This document shows, in pieces, positions 1-11,014 of a stretch of DNA of 64,000 nucleotides (the stretch's first letter is position 1; each line of letters begins with the position of its first letter). The stretch comes from Apostichopus japonicus (Eukaryota; Echinodermata; Holothuroidea; Aspidochirotida; Stichopodidae), in assembly GCF_037975245.1 (NCBI RefSeq), contig NC_092580.1:6548501-6612500 (forward strand). Reading direction: 5' to 3'. Below the pieces are notes generated by a model, which ran no database searches, was not told where the DNA came from, and saw nothing but the letters and a program-made list of their open reading frames with translations. The translations under genes and the position numbers were made by a program.

Positions 1-3000
1 TTAGGTGACAAGTTCCCCCAGCTTGTTCCATTTAACAGATCTGTATTGTGTTCCTAGCAATTAAGATGGCCAAGTTGTAACATAGCTTCCCTAAAGTGAT
101 AAGTTCCCCAGTTCTCCTTTAAATCTAAATCGTGTTTCCCAGTAGAAATTTTAGAAGTGAAGACGGCTTTAAAATAACATAAGTTCCCAAAAGTGACAGG
201 TTCTCCCAGTTTTCTACCTTTTAATATGTAGTGTGTTTCCTAGTAGAAATTAAGAAGACGGCTTAGTTTTAACATAATTTTCCTGAATCAACAAGTTCTC
301 CCCCTTTAAATCTATATTGTGCTTTGCAGTAGAAAGTCTAGAAAACAAGACAGCTTAGTAGTAACTTACATCCCAAACGCTTCTCCTTAAATGTATAATA
401 TTGTGTTCACAGTAGCATTTTTTGTACAGAAGCCGACTTAGTGGTAACATAACCTCCCAAAAGTGATTGCCCCCCAACCCTCTGTTCTTTCCCTTCAAAT
501 ATATTGTTTTCTAGTAGAAATTAAGAAGATGGCTTAGTTTTAACATAATTTTCTAGCAAGTTATCCCCCTTTAAATCTACATTGTGTTTTGCAGTAGCAA
601 GTCTAGAAAACAAGACAGCTTAGTAGTAACTTACATCCCAAAAGGTTCTCTTAAATGTATGATATTATTTTCACAGTAGTATTTTAGTACAGAAGCAGGC
701 TTAGTGGTAACATTACTTCCCAAACGTGCCTGGTTCCCCCCCTCCCCCGTTTTCTCCCTTCAAATATATTGTTTTCTAGTAAGAATTTAGAAGATGGCCG
801 AGTTGTAAAATAACTTCCTTAAAGTGATGAGTGCCCTCGGTTTTCTCCTTTTAAATGTGTATTGTGTTTCTTGATAGGATTTTAGAAGATGGCTTAGTTG
901 TATTGTTACTTCCAAAAAGTGACTAGTTCTCCCAGATCTCTCCCTTGAAAGCTATTGTTTCCTAGTAAGAATGTAGAAGATTGCTTAGTTGTAACATAAC
1001 TTTCCTTAAGTGACAAGTTCCCCCAGTTTTTCGGTTTAAATCTGTATTGTGTTTCCTAGCAATTAAGAAGACGGCTTAGTTTTAACATAATTTTCCTTAA
1101 TCAACAAGTTCTCCCCCTTTAAATCTATATTGTGTTTGCAGTAGCAAGTCTAGAAAACAGACAGCTTAGTAGTAACTTACATCCTAAAAGGTTCTCCTGG
1201 TTCTCCTTAAATGTATAATATTATGTTCACAGTAGCATTTTTAGTACAGAAGCTGGTTTAGTGGTAACATAACTTCCCAAACGTGCCTGGTCACCCCCCC
1301 CCCCCCCCCCCCGTTTTCTTCCTTCAAATATATTGTTTTCTAGTAAGAATTTAGATGATGGACCAGTTGTAAAATAACTGTGATGAGTTCCCTCAGTTTT
1401 CTCCTTTTAAATGTGTATTGTGTTTTCTGATAGGATTTTAGAAGATGGCTTAGTTGTGTTGTTACTTCCCAAAAGTGACTAGTTCTCCAAGTTCTTTCCC
1501 TTGAAAGCTATTGTTTCCTAGTAAGAATTTAGAAGATTGCTTTACCTGTAGTTGTAACATAACTTTCTTTGAGTTTTACAGTTTAAATCTGTATTGTTTC
1601 CTAGCAATTTAGAAGATGGCTGAGTTGTAAAATAACTTTCTTAAAGTGTTGAGTTCCATCAATTTTCTCCCTTTAAATCTGTACTGTGTTTCTTGATAAG
1701 CCATCTTTACTCCTAAAACTGTTGGTAGGAAACACGATATACAGTAGATTAAAACAAGAACACGGTCGCAATTTTAGAAAACTAGACAGCTGATTTGTAC
1801 ATAACATCAAAAGGTCTCCCATTTCTCCCTTAAATGTGTATCATGTTTGCAGTAGCAATTTCAGAAAAGAAGGCAGCTTAGTTGTACCCCAGTTCTCCTG
1901 TAACTCTATATAGTTTCACAGTTGGGCAGTTCCATAGTTATGGGCGTACACTTTGGAGAGTTAAACAAGCCATGTAATCCAAGCCAAGAGTATATGGTCA
2001 ATTCATGTACCATACCTTGTACTTTAATCATGATAAATACCAGCTGCTCAACTTTTATTATTGCCCAGTAACGATCTAAACATAGCTGGTTATAGACGTA
2101 CGCAGAGAAACTGTTTTTTGTTCTTTTCTTATACATTTCCAAAACTCTGTTAAGTTTGAGGTCTTGAAAACAAATCAAGTGCCTTTAACAGGACTCTTAA
2201 GCTTTTAAACACAAAATGAATTTATCATCTCACCTCATCTCACCTCACCATCTCATCTCACCATCTCACCTAGGTCCCATGTCTATCCCTTTGGTTATGG
2301 ATGTGCAGATTTATAATTATGGACATACAGAATTAAAAACATACAAAAATTCAACCCACATATCAATTTTCAGATAACATTTATTGAAATGAACATCGAA
2401 CATGGTATAATAGACTTACATAGACAATAAAAAAAGAAGGAAAAGATACCCCCTTGCAGTAGCTTTGCTACAGGGGATCAAATCATTCACCACATGACTG
2501 TTTATCTGGTTATGGACGTACAATATGGACGTACATAAAATACAAGTACATAACCAAGATGTTCCCACAAATACTGGATTTTAAAAAAACTTTGGGTGTT
2601 TATGATAGGCAATAAAGTCTGCTTTGATTATTAATATTAATTTTAATTAGAATAATTTTACTTCCTGAAATGTAAAAAAAGCAAAAGGACCATAACTACC
2701 TAATGTGATAGCATTAAATTTAAAGTGGCAAAGCCATTAAAACTAAACATGTTGCACTATGAAATTACCCATAATGCAATTTTCAGTTTGTCAGAAATTT
2801 AGCACACAGGATTATAACAACCTTCATACACATTTTTTGTATGAACAAATATTTTTATAATATATAGCTGCCTGTACCATAAAATATATACTTGAGCTTT
2901 ATATTGATACCAAAATTTAGCATGTGGGACAATTTAGAAAATTTGGTAGGAAGGTTGTGAGTTTAGAAAACAAGACAGTAGTTGTCACATAACTTCCCAA

Positions 3001-4140
3001 AAGGGACAAGTTCTTAGCTCTGTGTTAAATCTACAATATGTTTTGCAAAAGAGAAAAGTTCCACAAGTTTTTTTGTGATTAAATCTGTATTGTTTCCTAG
3101 TAGAAATTTAGAAGATTACTTAGATGTGGCAAAACTTTCCAAAAGTGACCAGTTCCCCCAGTTCTCCCTTTAAATCTATCATGCTTCCTAGTAGCAACTT
3201 TAGAACAGAAGTAGACTTGCTGGTAGCATAACCTCCCTAAATTGACAGGTTCCCTCAGTTTTTTGCTGTTTAAATATGTATTGTGTTTTCTAGTAGCAAT
3301 TTAGAAGATAGCCAAGTTGTAACATAACTTCCCAGAAGTGACAGGTTCTCCCATTACATCTGTATTGTTTCCTAGTAGAAACTTAGAAGATGGCTTTGTT
3401 TTAACATAATTTCCCTAAAGTGACAAGTTCCTCAGTTCTACTTCTTTGAATCTATATTGTTTTGCAGTATAGAATTTAGGAAACAAGACAGCTGATTTGT
3501 ACTGTAACATCCAAAAGGTCTCTCAGTTCTTGTTTAAATGAATATTGTGCTTTGCAGAATAAGGCGAAGGTGTAATATAACTTCCCTTAAAAGACGAGTT
3601 CTCCTGTGGTGCTATACTGTGTTTCACACTTAGCGATTTTAGAAAGCAAGACTATTACCGTAGTTGTCACATAACTTTCCAAAAGTGTCAAATTTCCCCC
3701 CTTTTTTTTCGCCTTGTGTTTCCTAGTAGCAATTTAGAAAACGACTTAGTTGTAACATAACTTACCTAAAGTGATGCATACTCCCCGGGAGTTTTCTGCC
3801 TTTAAATCTGTATTGTGTGTCCTAGTAACAATTTAGAAAAGAAGGCGGCTTAGTTGTAAAATTACTTACTAGAAGTGACACGGCCCCCAAAGTTTCCCTT
3901 CTTAAATCCCTAGTAAAAACATTTGCAATCAAAAACTGCTTAGATGCATATTGTGTTTTCTACTTGCAATTAAAAACAGTTGAAAATAAATTTGGCCAGA
4001 GCCGTGTCATGAAAAGATATACTAGTAGAAGTTAGTCTATACTAGAAGAGAAACCTGTTTTGTTGTAGTGGAACTTCCCTAAAGTGACAAGTTCTCTCCC
4101 ATTAAATCTGTATTTGTTTTCCTAGTAAGAAAAAAAATTG
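1..4140. repeat. Degenerate ~95-bp intronic satellite with ~550-bp higher-order period
   Basis: The synapsin intron is filled from 1 to about 1900, and again from about 2940 to 4140, with diverged copies of a 90-105 bp unit. Each unit contains motifs like GTGACAAGTTC, TTTAAATCTGTATTGTG, TTTCCTAGTAG, TTAGAAGATGGC and TTGTAACATAAC. Neighbouring units differ but recur in order: segments at 518-740 and 1061-1293, with their flanks 740-1060 and 1293-1620, repeat with a period of about 550 bases. A further related segment sits at 248-475. A C18-type homopolymer is at about 1293. Between the two blocks (1900-2940) there is no gene. Confidence 0.85.
1900..2940. other. Non-coding gap inside the synapsin intron
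   Basis: There is no exon-like sequence. The stretch holds several copies of a TTATGGACGTAC-like motif (about 1937, 2085, 2295, 2510) and a CATCTCACC microsatellite at 2225-2275. The 90-codon minus-strand open frame here has no recognisable family. Confidence 0.6.
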
Positions 4141-4558
4141 CTTATTTATTTGACTAGGAGCAGTGTATGAAATGTTCATGCTAGTAAAAGTATGAACATT
4201 TAATTGGTAAGTTTTAGTTTATGAAAGAAGATCATGTGAATAATGGTTTGCCTGCACTAAAAATAAACCTCCTTAATACACTGTAGCTCAATGTTTGCTG
4301 AAGTTGCATAAATCTAGCAGGAGACTAGTATGAACATTTGTTAATAATGTGTGTATTATATTTAGTACTCTCTTATTTGGGCACTAAATTAATACTTTAG
4401 CAATATTAAACAGAGTTGTAAGAATATGAAACAGTTTGATGATGTATTGTTCCTTCCAGAGTCGACATATTGGTAAAACATTAAAGTTTTGGTACTTTAA
4501 TATTGTACTAAATAGTAACAGTCACTAATTGCTGAATGTCATCCATTTGTTTCCCCAG

Positions 4559-4701
4559 GTCAAGATCTCTAGCCATCAGGAATTCCAGGAGATAGCTAGT
4601 GTAGTAGCCATTACAGCCTGCTATGCCACCATTGAACCTTACATAGATTCCAAGTATGACCTACGTATACAGAAGATTGGCAGTAACTACAAAGCATTCA
4701 T
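4559..4701 (+). CDS. SYN: Synapsin exon a (domain C)
   Basis: The exon is flanked by a pyrimidine-rich acceptor ending CCCCAG and a GTAAGA donor. It encodes [17 protein letters not shown], then [16 protein letters not shown] and [10 protein letters not shown], the core of domain C. It ends two bases into the Met codon, which the next exon completes. Confidence 0.92.
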
Positions 4702-7700
4702 GTAAGACATTTTCCATTAAATGTATGATGTCTTATGAAGTTATTAGGGCACTGGGGTGTTTTTGTAAGTTCTGTTGTTGTTCTGTTGGTTTTTCTGTTG
4801 TTTCTAGTACAATTAGGAGTATTACTTAAAATATCACTAAGATCTGGTGTTGAATTCAGTCAGTCTGGATTATCAGAAATGTTAAAGCTATGGCCCATGT
4901 TTTACATCCACAGGAGGTCTTCTATATCTGGCAACTGGAAAGCAAACACAGGGTCCTCAGCAGTGGAACAAATTGCTCTAACAGAAATGCAAGTACCAAA
5001 GTTTAATCTTATGCTGTAATAGGTAGATTCAAGTATAACATACATGCTGTGTTAGTTAGAAAGGTGCTGTGGCAAAGTGGACTGTGGCTTGGTCTATGAA
5101 TCTCAAACTCCTGAGTTCAAAACCAAGTTGAGCAGTCTTTTGCCCATATCTCCTTTTTTTTTTATCATCATCTTGCAATTGTAGAGTTAAATATAACATA
5201 CAAACAGAATTTCTCAACTGGACTTGTGGCACAGTGGTTAGTGCTCTGGTCTATGGATCTGTAGATACTGCATGTCCTGGGTTCCAAACCACAGGTGAGC
5301 AATTTTTATTTTCTCTTGTGCTAGACAGGCAAGAAGTTTAACATAAAAATAACTTCTTCTCCTATTGGGAACCAAATTGGTGTAATGGATAGGTCCTCGG
5401 TGCTTCAATTCCAATGTCACCGGTTCGATCCCTCGCCAAAAGACTGACAATGGTCAGTCTGGGTTTCCAGGTTTTTACTGGGACAATACCCCCCTCCCCA
5501 CATCCGAAGGATGTACCGCGGACAACCCCCCCCTCCCCACATCCGAAGGATGTACCGCGGACAACTACTATCAACACATCCGAAGGATGTACCGCGGACA
5601 ACCCCCCTCCCCACATCCGAAGGATGTACCGCGGACAACCACCCTCCCCACATCCGAAGGATGTACCGCGGACAACCACTATCAACACATCCGAAGGATG
5701 TACCGCGGACAACCACTATCAACACATCCGAAGGATGTACCGCGGACAACCCCCTCCCGGACAAGACTATCAACACATCCGAAGGATGTACCGCGGACAA
5801 CCACTATCAACACATCCGAAGGATGTACCGCGGACAACCCCCCTCCCGGACAAGCTATCAACACATCCGAAGGATGTCATGCGGACAACACTATTCTACA
5901 TTCTTTTGAACTGTTGAGAAACTGAAAATTCTTTAAGTCCATCCAACAGGATCTTTAAGTATTTTTAAAATTTTAAATGAAAGTAGTCCCCCTTGATGGT
6001 TCTGTGGAATTTTTTTGGTTTATGGTTCCAGAGGTTCCAGGTTCAATCCCCAGCAAGGAAGCCCTTTTGCAGACAGCAAAAAAGAAATTCTTCACTTGCC
6101 CTGCCACAAAATGGGGTTCAGTGACCTCACTGCGATATCAAAAAGCAAACCCCACCAACTTATAGATGTGCACTTTTTCTAATTGAATTAAGTTTTGGGC
6201 AGGGTTTTTCCAATATTGAACAATAAAAGTGCAGATTTTGGCTATTTTAGCCATATTTTGGTAACTTGTGCAACACATCTGCCAGTTACTGGAGCTTGCA
6301 AAAATGGTGGTGTTAAAGCTGCATTTTGAATTGATTCTTATAAAACTTCCTCAAATTTAGGTGACTGCTTTATTTAGTTATTGAATGCACAGAACAAATC
6401 AGTTATAAACTATTTTGAACTTTGTTTTTGACTTGTTTTGGAGGGATTTTTTGGCTTTCACTGTGAAATCATTGTGAAATTTAGGGCAGTTGTAAACAGT
6501 AACAACTGTCTTGCTCACAATGGTAATGTGCATGCTTCTTTCATACTGCCCATTAGCAGTACCACCATAATAATACCACGCCAAAGTTACACTGACTTGG
6601 AGGTGATGTCTCTCATACCAATTATCTCAAAGGTCACACAATATTCCTCATTTTTTTTATATCATTCCAAATTTATTTTTATTAGATCCCATGTTTGATC
6701 AAATATTGACAAGTTTATTTGGAACATTTACTTTGTATAGTATTTTGTTTTTAGATATTTGCTCAATAACTGCAAAATTGAGGTTTTCTGATTGTTCAAC
6801 CATGTACACCCTTTCTCAAATAATTACAAGAGTCACCACCTCTATTGTTCTAATACTATCATATCATTCTGTACCAGGGTTTCACATCACACCTCCACAG
6901 ATTTTTGATGTAGCTTCTGTCTGTGCTGTCCACTGTATCAGATTAGTAAAACTGTAACAAAAAAAGGAAACAAAACAATCATTCTATCCAGAAGAAACTT
7001 TTCACGCTAGCCTAGCAATTACAAAAATGATGTAAACAAAACCACACTGCTCAAATGTATAGCTCTTCACTGTATTTTCTGTCTAATGCTTTCAGATTCA
7101 AATTATGGATTGATGAATGCAGCAAACTATTTGGCGGTTTGGACATGGTAGCTGTTGATGCTGTTCATGGTAAAAATGGCAGAGACTACATCATTGAGGT
7201 AACTGTCTAGTAAAGTCTCCCTATTTGTGTGTTTCTATCCAGATCCATAGACCACTGGCTAAATTGGCTGACTAGTTTCCTTCCTCACAAACAGAACACA
7301 AGTTGTCATCTTTAAACCTTTCAAAACCATATTGTAGGCTGTGTTTTGGTATTTTTCCAAACAGATAAAGCAGATGAACCTTAATCTGAGGGTCATCACA
7401 TATTAAATCAATGGATTTTGGAGAAGTTTGTAGTTCAAACCTCCGCCCACCTTCATGATTAAAGCACAATGAAATAAGCAAACTCTGAAAATTTCAGTTG
7501 CATTTGCTTCAGAATTGTCCAATGATGACAGTTTGAAATTTTGCAATTTGTTTGACCAATTGGTGTATTGCCAATTTTCTTGATTTTTGAGGTCCTATTT
7601 CTCAGCAATTGAACATCCAACTACCCTCCTTTTACAGAAACCTATAGAGCTATGCCATATGGTAAATTAAAACTTTAAGATATTTCCAACATGCCAAATA

Positions 7701-9290
7701 TACAATTTTTTTAGTTCTCCCTAAAAAAAATCTGCCATTTTGGTGATTAATTGCTCTTAAAGTATTGCTTCAGGATACTTGGGTTCTTTTAGGGGGAGTA
7801 TATACTGCCCAGACAATACAAACATAGTATAAAGTTCTTACTACTACCAAATTTCAGGGTTCTAGCTTTTTCCATTATTAAATTTAAGAAGTTATATGGT
7901 TGCTCCGTGACAAAAAGAGTGCCATTTTTAATGATTAATTGCTCCTAAAGTATAGTTTCAGGATACTTGGTTTTTTTGGGGGATTATGTACTGCCCAGAC
8001 AATACAAACACAGTATTAAGTTCTCGCTATATACCAAATTTCAGGGTTCTAACTTTTTCCATGATTAATTTATTAGGTGGTATAGTTGCTCAAGATGTGC
8101 AAAAGAGAATATCTTTGCCAGCTAAACAGTCAAAATGGGTCGGATTAAAGGATGTAGACCACCCTCTCGGTACAAAGAAATTCAGGAGGGAATATTTTGA
8201 TGGAAATCACACTGAATCCCAGCACGGAATAGCATCTTTGGAGTTGCATAACGTAACAGCAGTGGAATTCATTGTTAACTTCATTGTAAATAGTCTGGGT
8301 AATACATTATCATCTTGACAAACCTCCAATTTGCTGAATAAATGCTATAGGCACAATTAATCACTAAAATGACACATTTTTTAGTGAACATTTGATCTAT
8401 TTGTGTACGCCCTGTCACAGATTTAGATTACTGTAATTGGTATTGCTTATATTTTGTAGGTTAACGGATCCTCCATGACATTTCTGGGAGAAAATACAGA
8501 AGATGACAGGAAAGCTGTAGCAGATCTGGTCTATCAAAAGATGAATACTCTTTTGGTTCTTGGAAACAGCATGCCGTTAGTCTAGAACTTTATGTTAAAC
8601 TTTCCTTTTTGCTATGTGGATGATGTAGTATAGAGCAGCGTCTTGTAAACTAGGTTCAAGCAAATGATGTCAAAATACCACATATCAGTGGCTCTGTTTC
8701 TAATACAACTGAACCATCTAGATGGTACTGAAATTCATTATAAATCTGCCTTGCCCATATGTCGTTTTGACATTAAACGATATTTACAACACAAGTTAGA
8801 AATAATTATTCAAAATTTGTTACTTTACGTTCTATTATTTTACTCGACTGCACTCTCTGACAATGTGCAGTTCTCACAAACTTGTTGAAACAATTCCAAA
8901 AGCATCCATACTGGGATTAAGCAGTTTTTCCACCTTGACTATAAGCAAAATTTCCAAATGACACTACAAGAACCCTCTTTCCCTCCCTCTTACATAAAAG
9001 AAATTTAAAATTTAATAGCTCACCATTTTCCATTTCTCAGGCGCTCTGCATCAGGTACGTCCACTTCGGCTGCCTCTCTTAAGTCAGAGCCCCAGCTTTC
9101 TGCCTCCCAAACACCAAACAGTGCCAGTCCCATCAACCGAAGCCCTCAAACACAGATGAAGACTTCCTCATCTGGGAGCAGTGCTGCTGGAGTACCTCTG
9201 CTTCCAAATCAGGTGACCCCAACAGAGGATGAAGATACCTTTAAAAACATCAAAAAGGCATTTTCAAATATCTTTGGTGAAATGAACTGA
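4559..9290 (+). CDS. SYN: Synapsin, C-terminal part (5' exons outside window)
   Basis: Synapsins are peripheral proteins of synaptic vesicles that bind ATP through an ATP-grasp-like domain C and tether vesicles to each other and to actin. Five exons are visible: 4559-4701, 4914-4988, 7096-7198, 8460 to about 8555, and 9041-9290. Exons 1-4 encode the C-terminal half of domain C, with motifs [58 protein letters not shown] and NGSSMTFLG matching the synapsin signature. Exon 5 gives a Ser/Thr/Pro-rich linker and a final helix ([21 protein letters not shown], split here as seen) resembling domain E. Phases agree across exons 1-4. The join between exons 4 and 5 is unresolved. FBXO7 lies downstream in convergent orientation. 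The N-terminal domains A/B and the first half of domain C must lie left of base 1. No TIMP gene, which is often nested in synapsin introns, is visible. Confidence 0.93.
4914..4988 (+). CDS. SYN: Synapsin exon b (domain C), probable GC splice donor
   Basis: It encodes [19 protein letters not shown] followed by IALTE, matching the conserved SGNWKTNTGS segment. The only join that keeps the frame into the next exon (FKLW) uses a GC donor, GAAAT|GCAAGT, leaving a two-base overhang. The nearby GTACC site would put the next exon out of frame. Confidence 0.88.
5065..5135 (+). repeat. tRNA-like SINE head 1
   Basis: A box A-like TGGCAAAGTGG (5070-5080) and box B-like GAGTTCAAAACC (5113-5124) have tRNA spacing. 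The sequence does not fold as an intact tRNA. It lies in the synapsin intron 4989-7095. Confidence 0.6.
5221..5300 (+). repeat. tRNA-like SINE head 2
   Basis: Box A is TGGCACAGTGGTTAGTGC (5227-5244) and box B is GGGTTCCAAACC (5279-5290), giving a SINE promoter layout. The acceptor stem is not paired, so it is not a functional tRNA gene. Confidence 0.7.
5370..5465 (+). repeat. tRNA-like SINE head 3 with terminal hairpin
   Basis: Box A is TGGTGTAATGGATAGG (5378-5393) and box B is CCGGTTCGATCC (5420-5431), the best preserved of three tandem heads. It is followed at 5441-5460 by a perfect hairpin, AGACTGAC, AATG, GTCAGTCT. The minisatellite starts about 35 bases later and may be an expanded SINE body. 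Confidence 0.75.
5490..5890. repeat. Hairpin-forming 36-40 bp minisatellite, 10 copies
   Basis: The core CACATCCGAAGGATGTACC, then GCGGACAAC, recurs ten times (copies near 5499, 5538, 5575, 5612, 5649, 5685, 5723, 5773, 5810 and 5861). The copies are separated by short CCCCTCCC or CACTATCAA spacers. Each core holds a CATCC-GAA-GGATG hairpin and a CCGCGG palindrome, and the last copy is mutated. Long open frames on both strands here are artefacts of the repeat. Confidence 0.9.
7096..7198 (+). CDS. SYN: Synapsin exon c (domain C, nucleotide/metal site)
   Basis: It has 34 full codons after a one-base overhang and ends in phase 0 at a GT donor. It encodes [16 protein letters not shown], then [16 protein letters not shown]. 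The residue equivalent to Glu373 of synapsin I, which governs Ca2+-dependent ATP binding, is Asp here, and the Glu386 equivalent is kept. That equivalence is from recalled alignments. Confidence 0.93.
7290..8330 (+). repeat. Interspersed repeat related to the 11-kb inverted-repeat element
   Basis: Segments such as CATTTCTCAGCAATT-like and ACAGAAACCTATAGA match the arms of the element at 11015-11908. Within it, about 185 bp is directly repeated (about 7735-7915 and 7921-8090), each with a CAGGATACTTGG and a CTGCCCAGACAATACAAAC motif. It lies in the synapsin intron 7199-8459. The 110-codon open frame at 7986-8318 is inside it and looks spurious. Confidence 0.65.
8460..8555 (+). CDS. SYN: Synapsin exon d (end of domain C), 3' end uncertain
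   Basis: After a TTTTGTAG acceptor in phase 0 it encodes [28 protein letters not shown] and NTLL, the last part of domain C. The best GT donor is at 8556 but gives a phase that does not join exon e. Reading on without splicing reaches a stop at 8583-8585, so a short alternative C-terminus is possible. Confidence 0.8.
9041..9290 (+). CDS. SYN: Synapsin last coding exon (linker and domain-E-like tail)
   Basis: The acceptor is TTTCTCAG. After a one-base overhang it encodes a Ser/Thr/Pro/Gln-rich linker ([18 protein letters not shown] and onward) and ends with [16 protein letters not shown] and TGA. The tail resembles the vertebrate domain E end (SLRKSFASLFSD). That helix is conserved in synapsin 'a' isoforms and aids oligomerisation and vesicle binding. 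Confidence 0.88.
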
Positions 9291-9754
9291 AGAAATTTGG
9301 CGCTTTATTCTTAAATGCAAATCAATACTGAAACATCTTCCATCTCATAGTATTCAAGCAATCATATATGTTAAATCGGGTGAATGTTACCAATAGCCAA
9401 AACATTTCAACACTGTACATTAAATGGCTATTATCCAAGTTTTCAGAAGTGTTTCTGGAGGCCAGGTCACAAAACATTAGGTAAACAATTATCATTGGAT
9501 ACACTGACTGCATCAATGAGGTGCACTGTGGGACTGGATTTGCAACTGTATTTGAGAGTGCAAAAATACCATGAAATTTGAATGTCACCCAGGCTGAAGT
9601 ATAAAATAACTCCTAATACAGCAAAGTAACTGATACTGATGGTAGATTTACAATGGCAACATGATAAAATGATAACAAACTGGGACAAAGATACCTGATA
9701 GAAAAGAACCAATGAATAATTGTGAGGGTCCACAGTGCTGCTAGAGAGACTGAA

Positions 9755-9760
9755 AATAAA
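9755..9760 (+). promoter_or_regulatory. Candidate polyadenylation signal for synapsin
   Basis: AATAAA lies about 465 bases past the synapsin stop. A second one is at 10361-10366, and another lies near 13028. None can be chosen without transcript data. Confidence 0.3.
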
Positions 9761-11014
9761 GCTGTCTCTATTGATAAACATGACACATCTTGCAAGAATA
9801 ACTGTTGACAAAATGAAGGTTAATATTTCTAGATCAGCCAATTTAAAAGTTCTTTATAGATCTATTATGATCAGTTACATTCATCCTAACAAGCAATCTC
9901 TAAGGATATCTGGACATGGTTGGTTGAAGCAATGCACTTAACATTATAACAGTATGCATATTGCATTGTGCTCTAAATGAAGCGGGTGGTAATTTGGGGA
10001 GAAGTTTGAACTACAAAAATATGTTGATTTGACATAAATGACCCACCCACCTATTAGCCATGGTCATCAAACTTTACCAATTACACTTAACACAGATTTC
10101 TATGTTTCCTCCTTATACTCTTTAATTGCTTTACGAGTTATACCACATAATGCTGATCAAATGGGAGTGAATAGCTATTTATTATTTGGTGGTAAATCTG
10201 ACAGAACTTAAGTAAACTTAGTAGTTGAAAGCAGCTGTTTTGGTCTGGTAAAGTTTCTATACTTTTTGATACTTACAACATACAACAGCTAGTAAATTGG
10301 AACTATTCTTCAAACTATCTTTATACATGCAATACTACTATAAAAGTGTGTCTGGGTGACAATAAAACCATTCAATCCACCTAAAATATTATTAGTCAGC
10401 TGAGTCAAGTTATACTTGGTAGGTTTTGCAGAATTCCTTGAAAATTATTGACCAAATCCACAAAGCTACAAACACATCTCAAGTTTGTGAAAACCTGCAT
10501 ACAAGCACATATTTAGCATGCACATATTTAGATAATTCACATCAAACTAAAAGCAAATTTGGAGATGTTAAATATATGTATAGTAATATCACTGGATTGG
10601 GAAAATGAAAAAAATCTGTTAATGGATTTTCGTAAGTGACATTACCTGAACAATAATAGGTTTTCCATCGATAGGGTGTATTCAGTCTTACTGTTATGAT
10701 AAATCCAATGATATTTATGTCTTTTAACATTGTTCTGTTTTATCATGTGCAATAATTGAAGTAGTAGCAAGAACATGTTGTTTCCTATAAATGCTAGGTT
10801 TAAATGTGTCTAAGTTTGCCTTTTCATGTTTAAATTTGTTAATGTAACACTAGGAGGAATCCAAGGATTGAACTACCTAAAGGTGGAATAATAACTTCAT
10901 AACAGACATGTGCAGCAGTCATTTCTCTTTACATTCCTGCAGCAAGTATATACAATTTGCCCTTCTTGATATTTTGTGCAAATGGTAATGAAACCACATT
11001 TTTATCACATTTGC

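Noticed and set aside
1-4558. TIMP gene nested in the synapsin intron
   Set aside because: TIMP is nested in synapsin in several animals, so I looked for its Cys-rich exons. Only satellite repeats are present in this intron.
5370-5440. Possible real tRNA gene
   Set aside because: Box A and box B are good, but the acceptor stem does not pair and SINE features follow.
5490-5890. CRISPR-like array
   Set aside because: Repeat-spacer spacing is superficially regular, but the spacers are near-identical low-complexity strings and the DNA is animal. It is a minisatellite.
5362-5925. Five overlapping open frames on both strands at the minisatellite
   Set aside because: They are open in several frames only because the repeat unit lacks stops. 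The proteins are the repeat translated, with no start context or splice support.
7986-8318. 110-codon plus-strand open frame
   Set aside because: It lies inside an interspersed repeat in a synapsin intron and matches no family.
10616-10730. Minus-strand exon candidate with GTAATG donor
   Set aside because: No acceptor gives an open frame compatible with the candidate exon at 13099.
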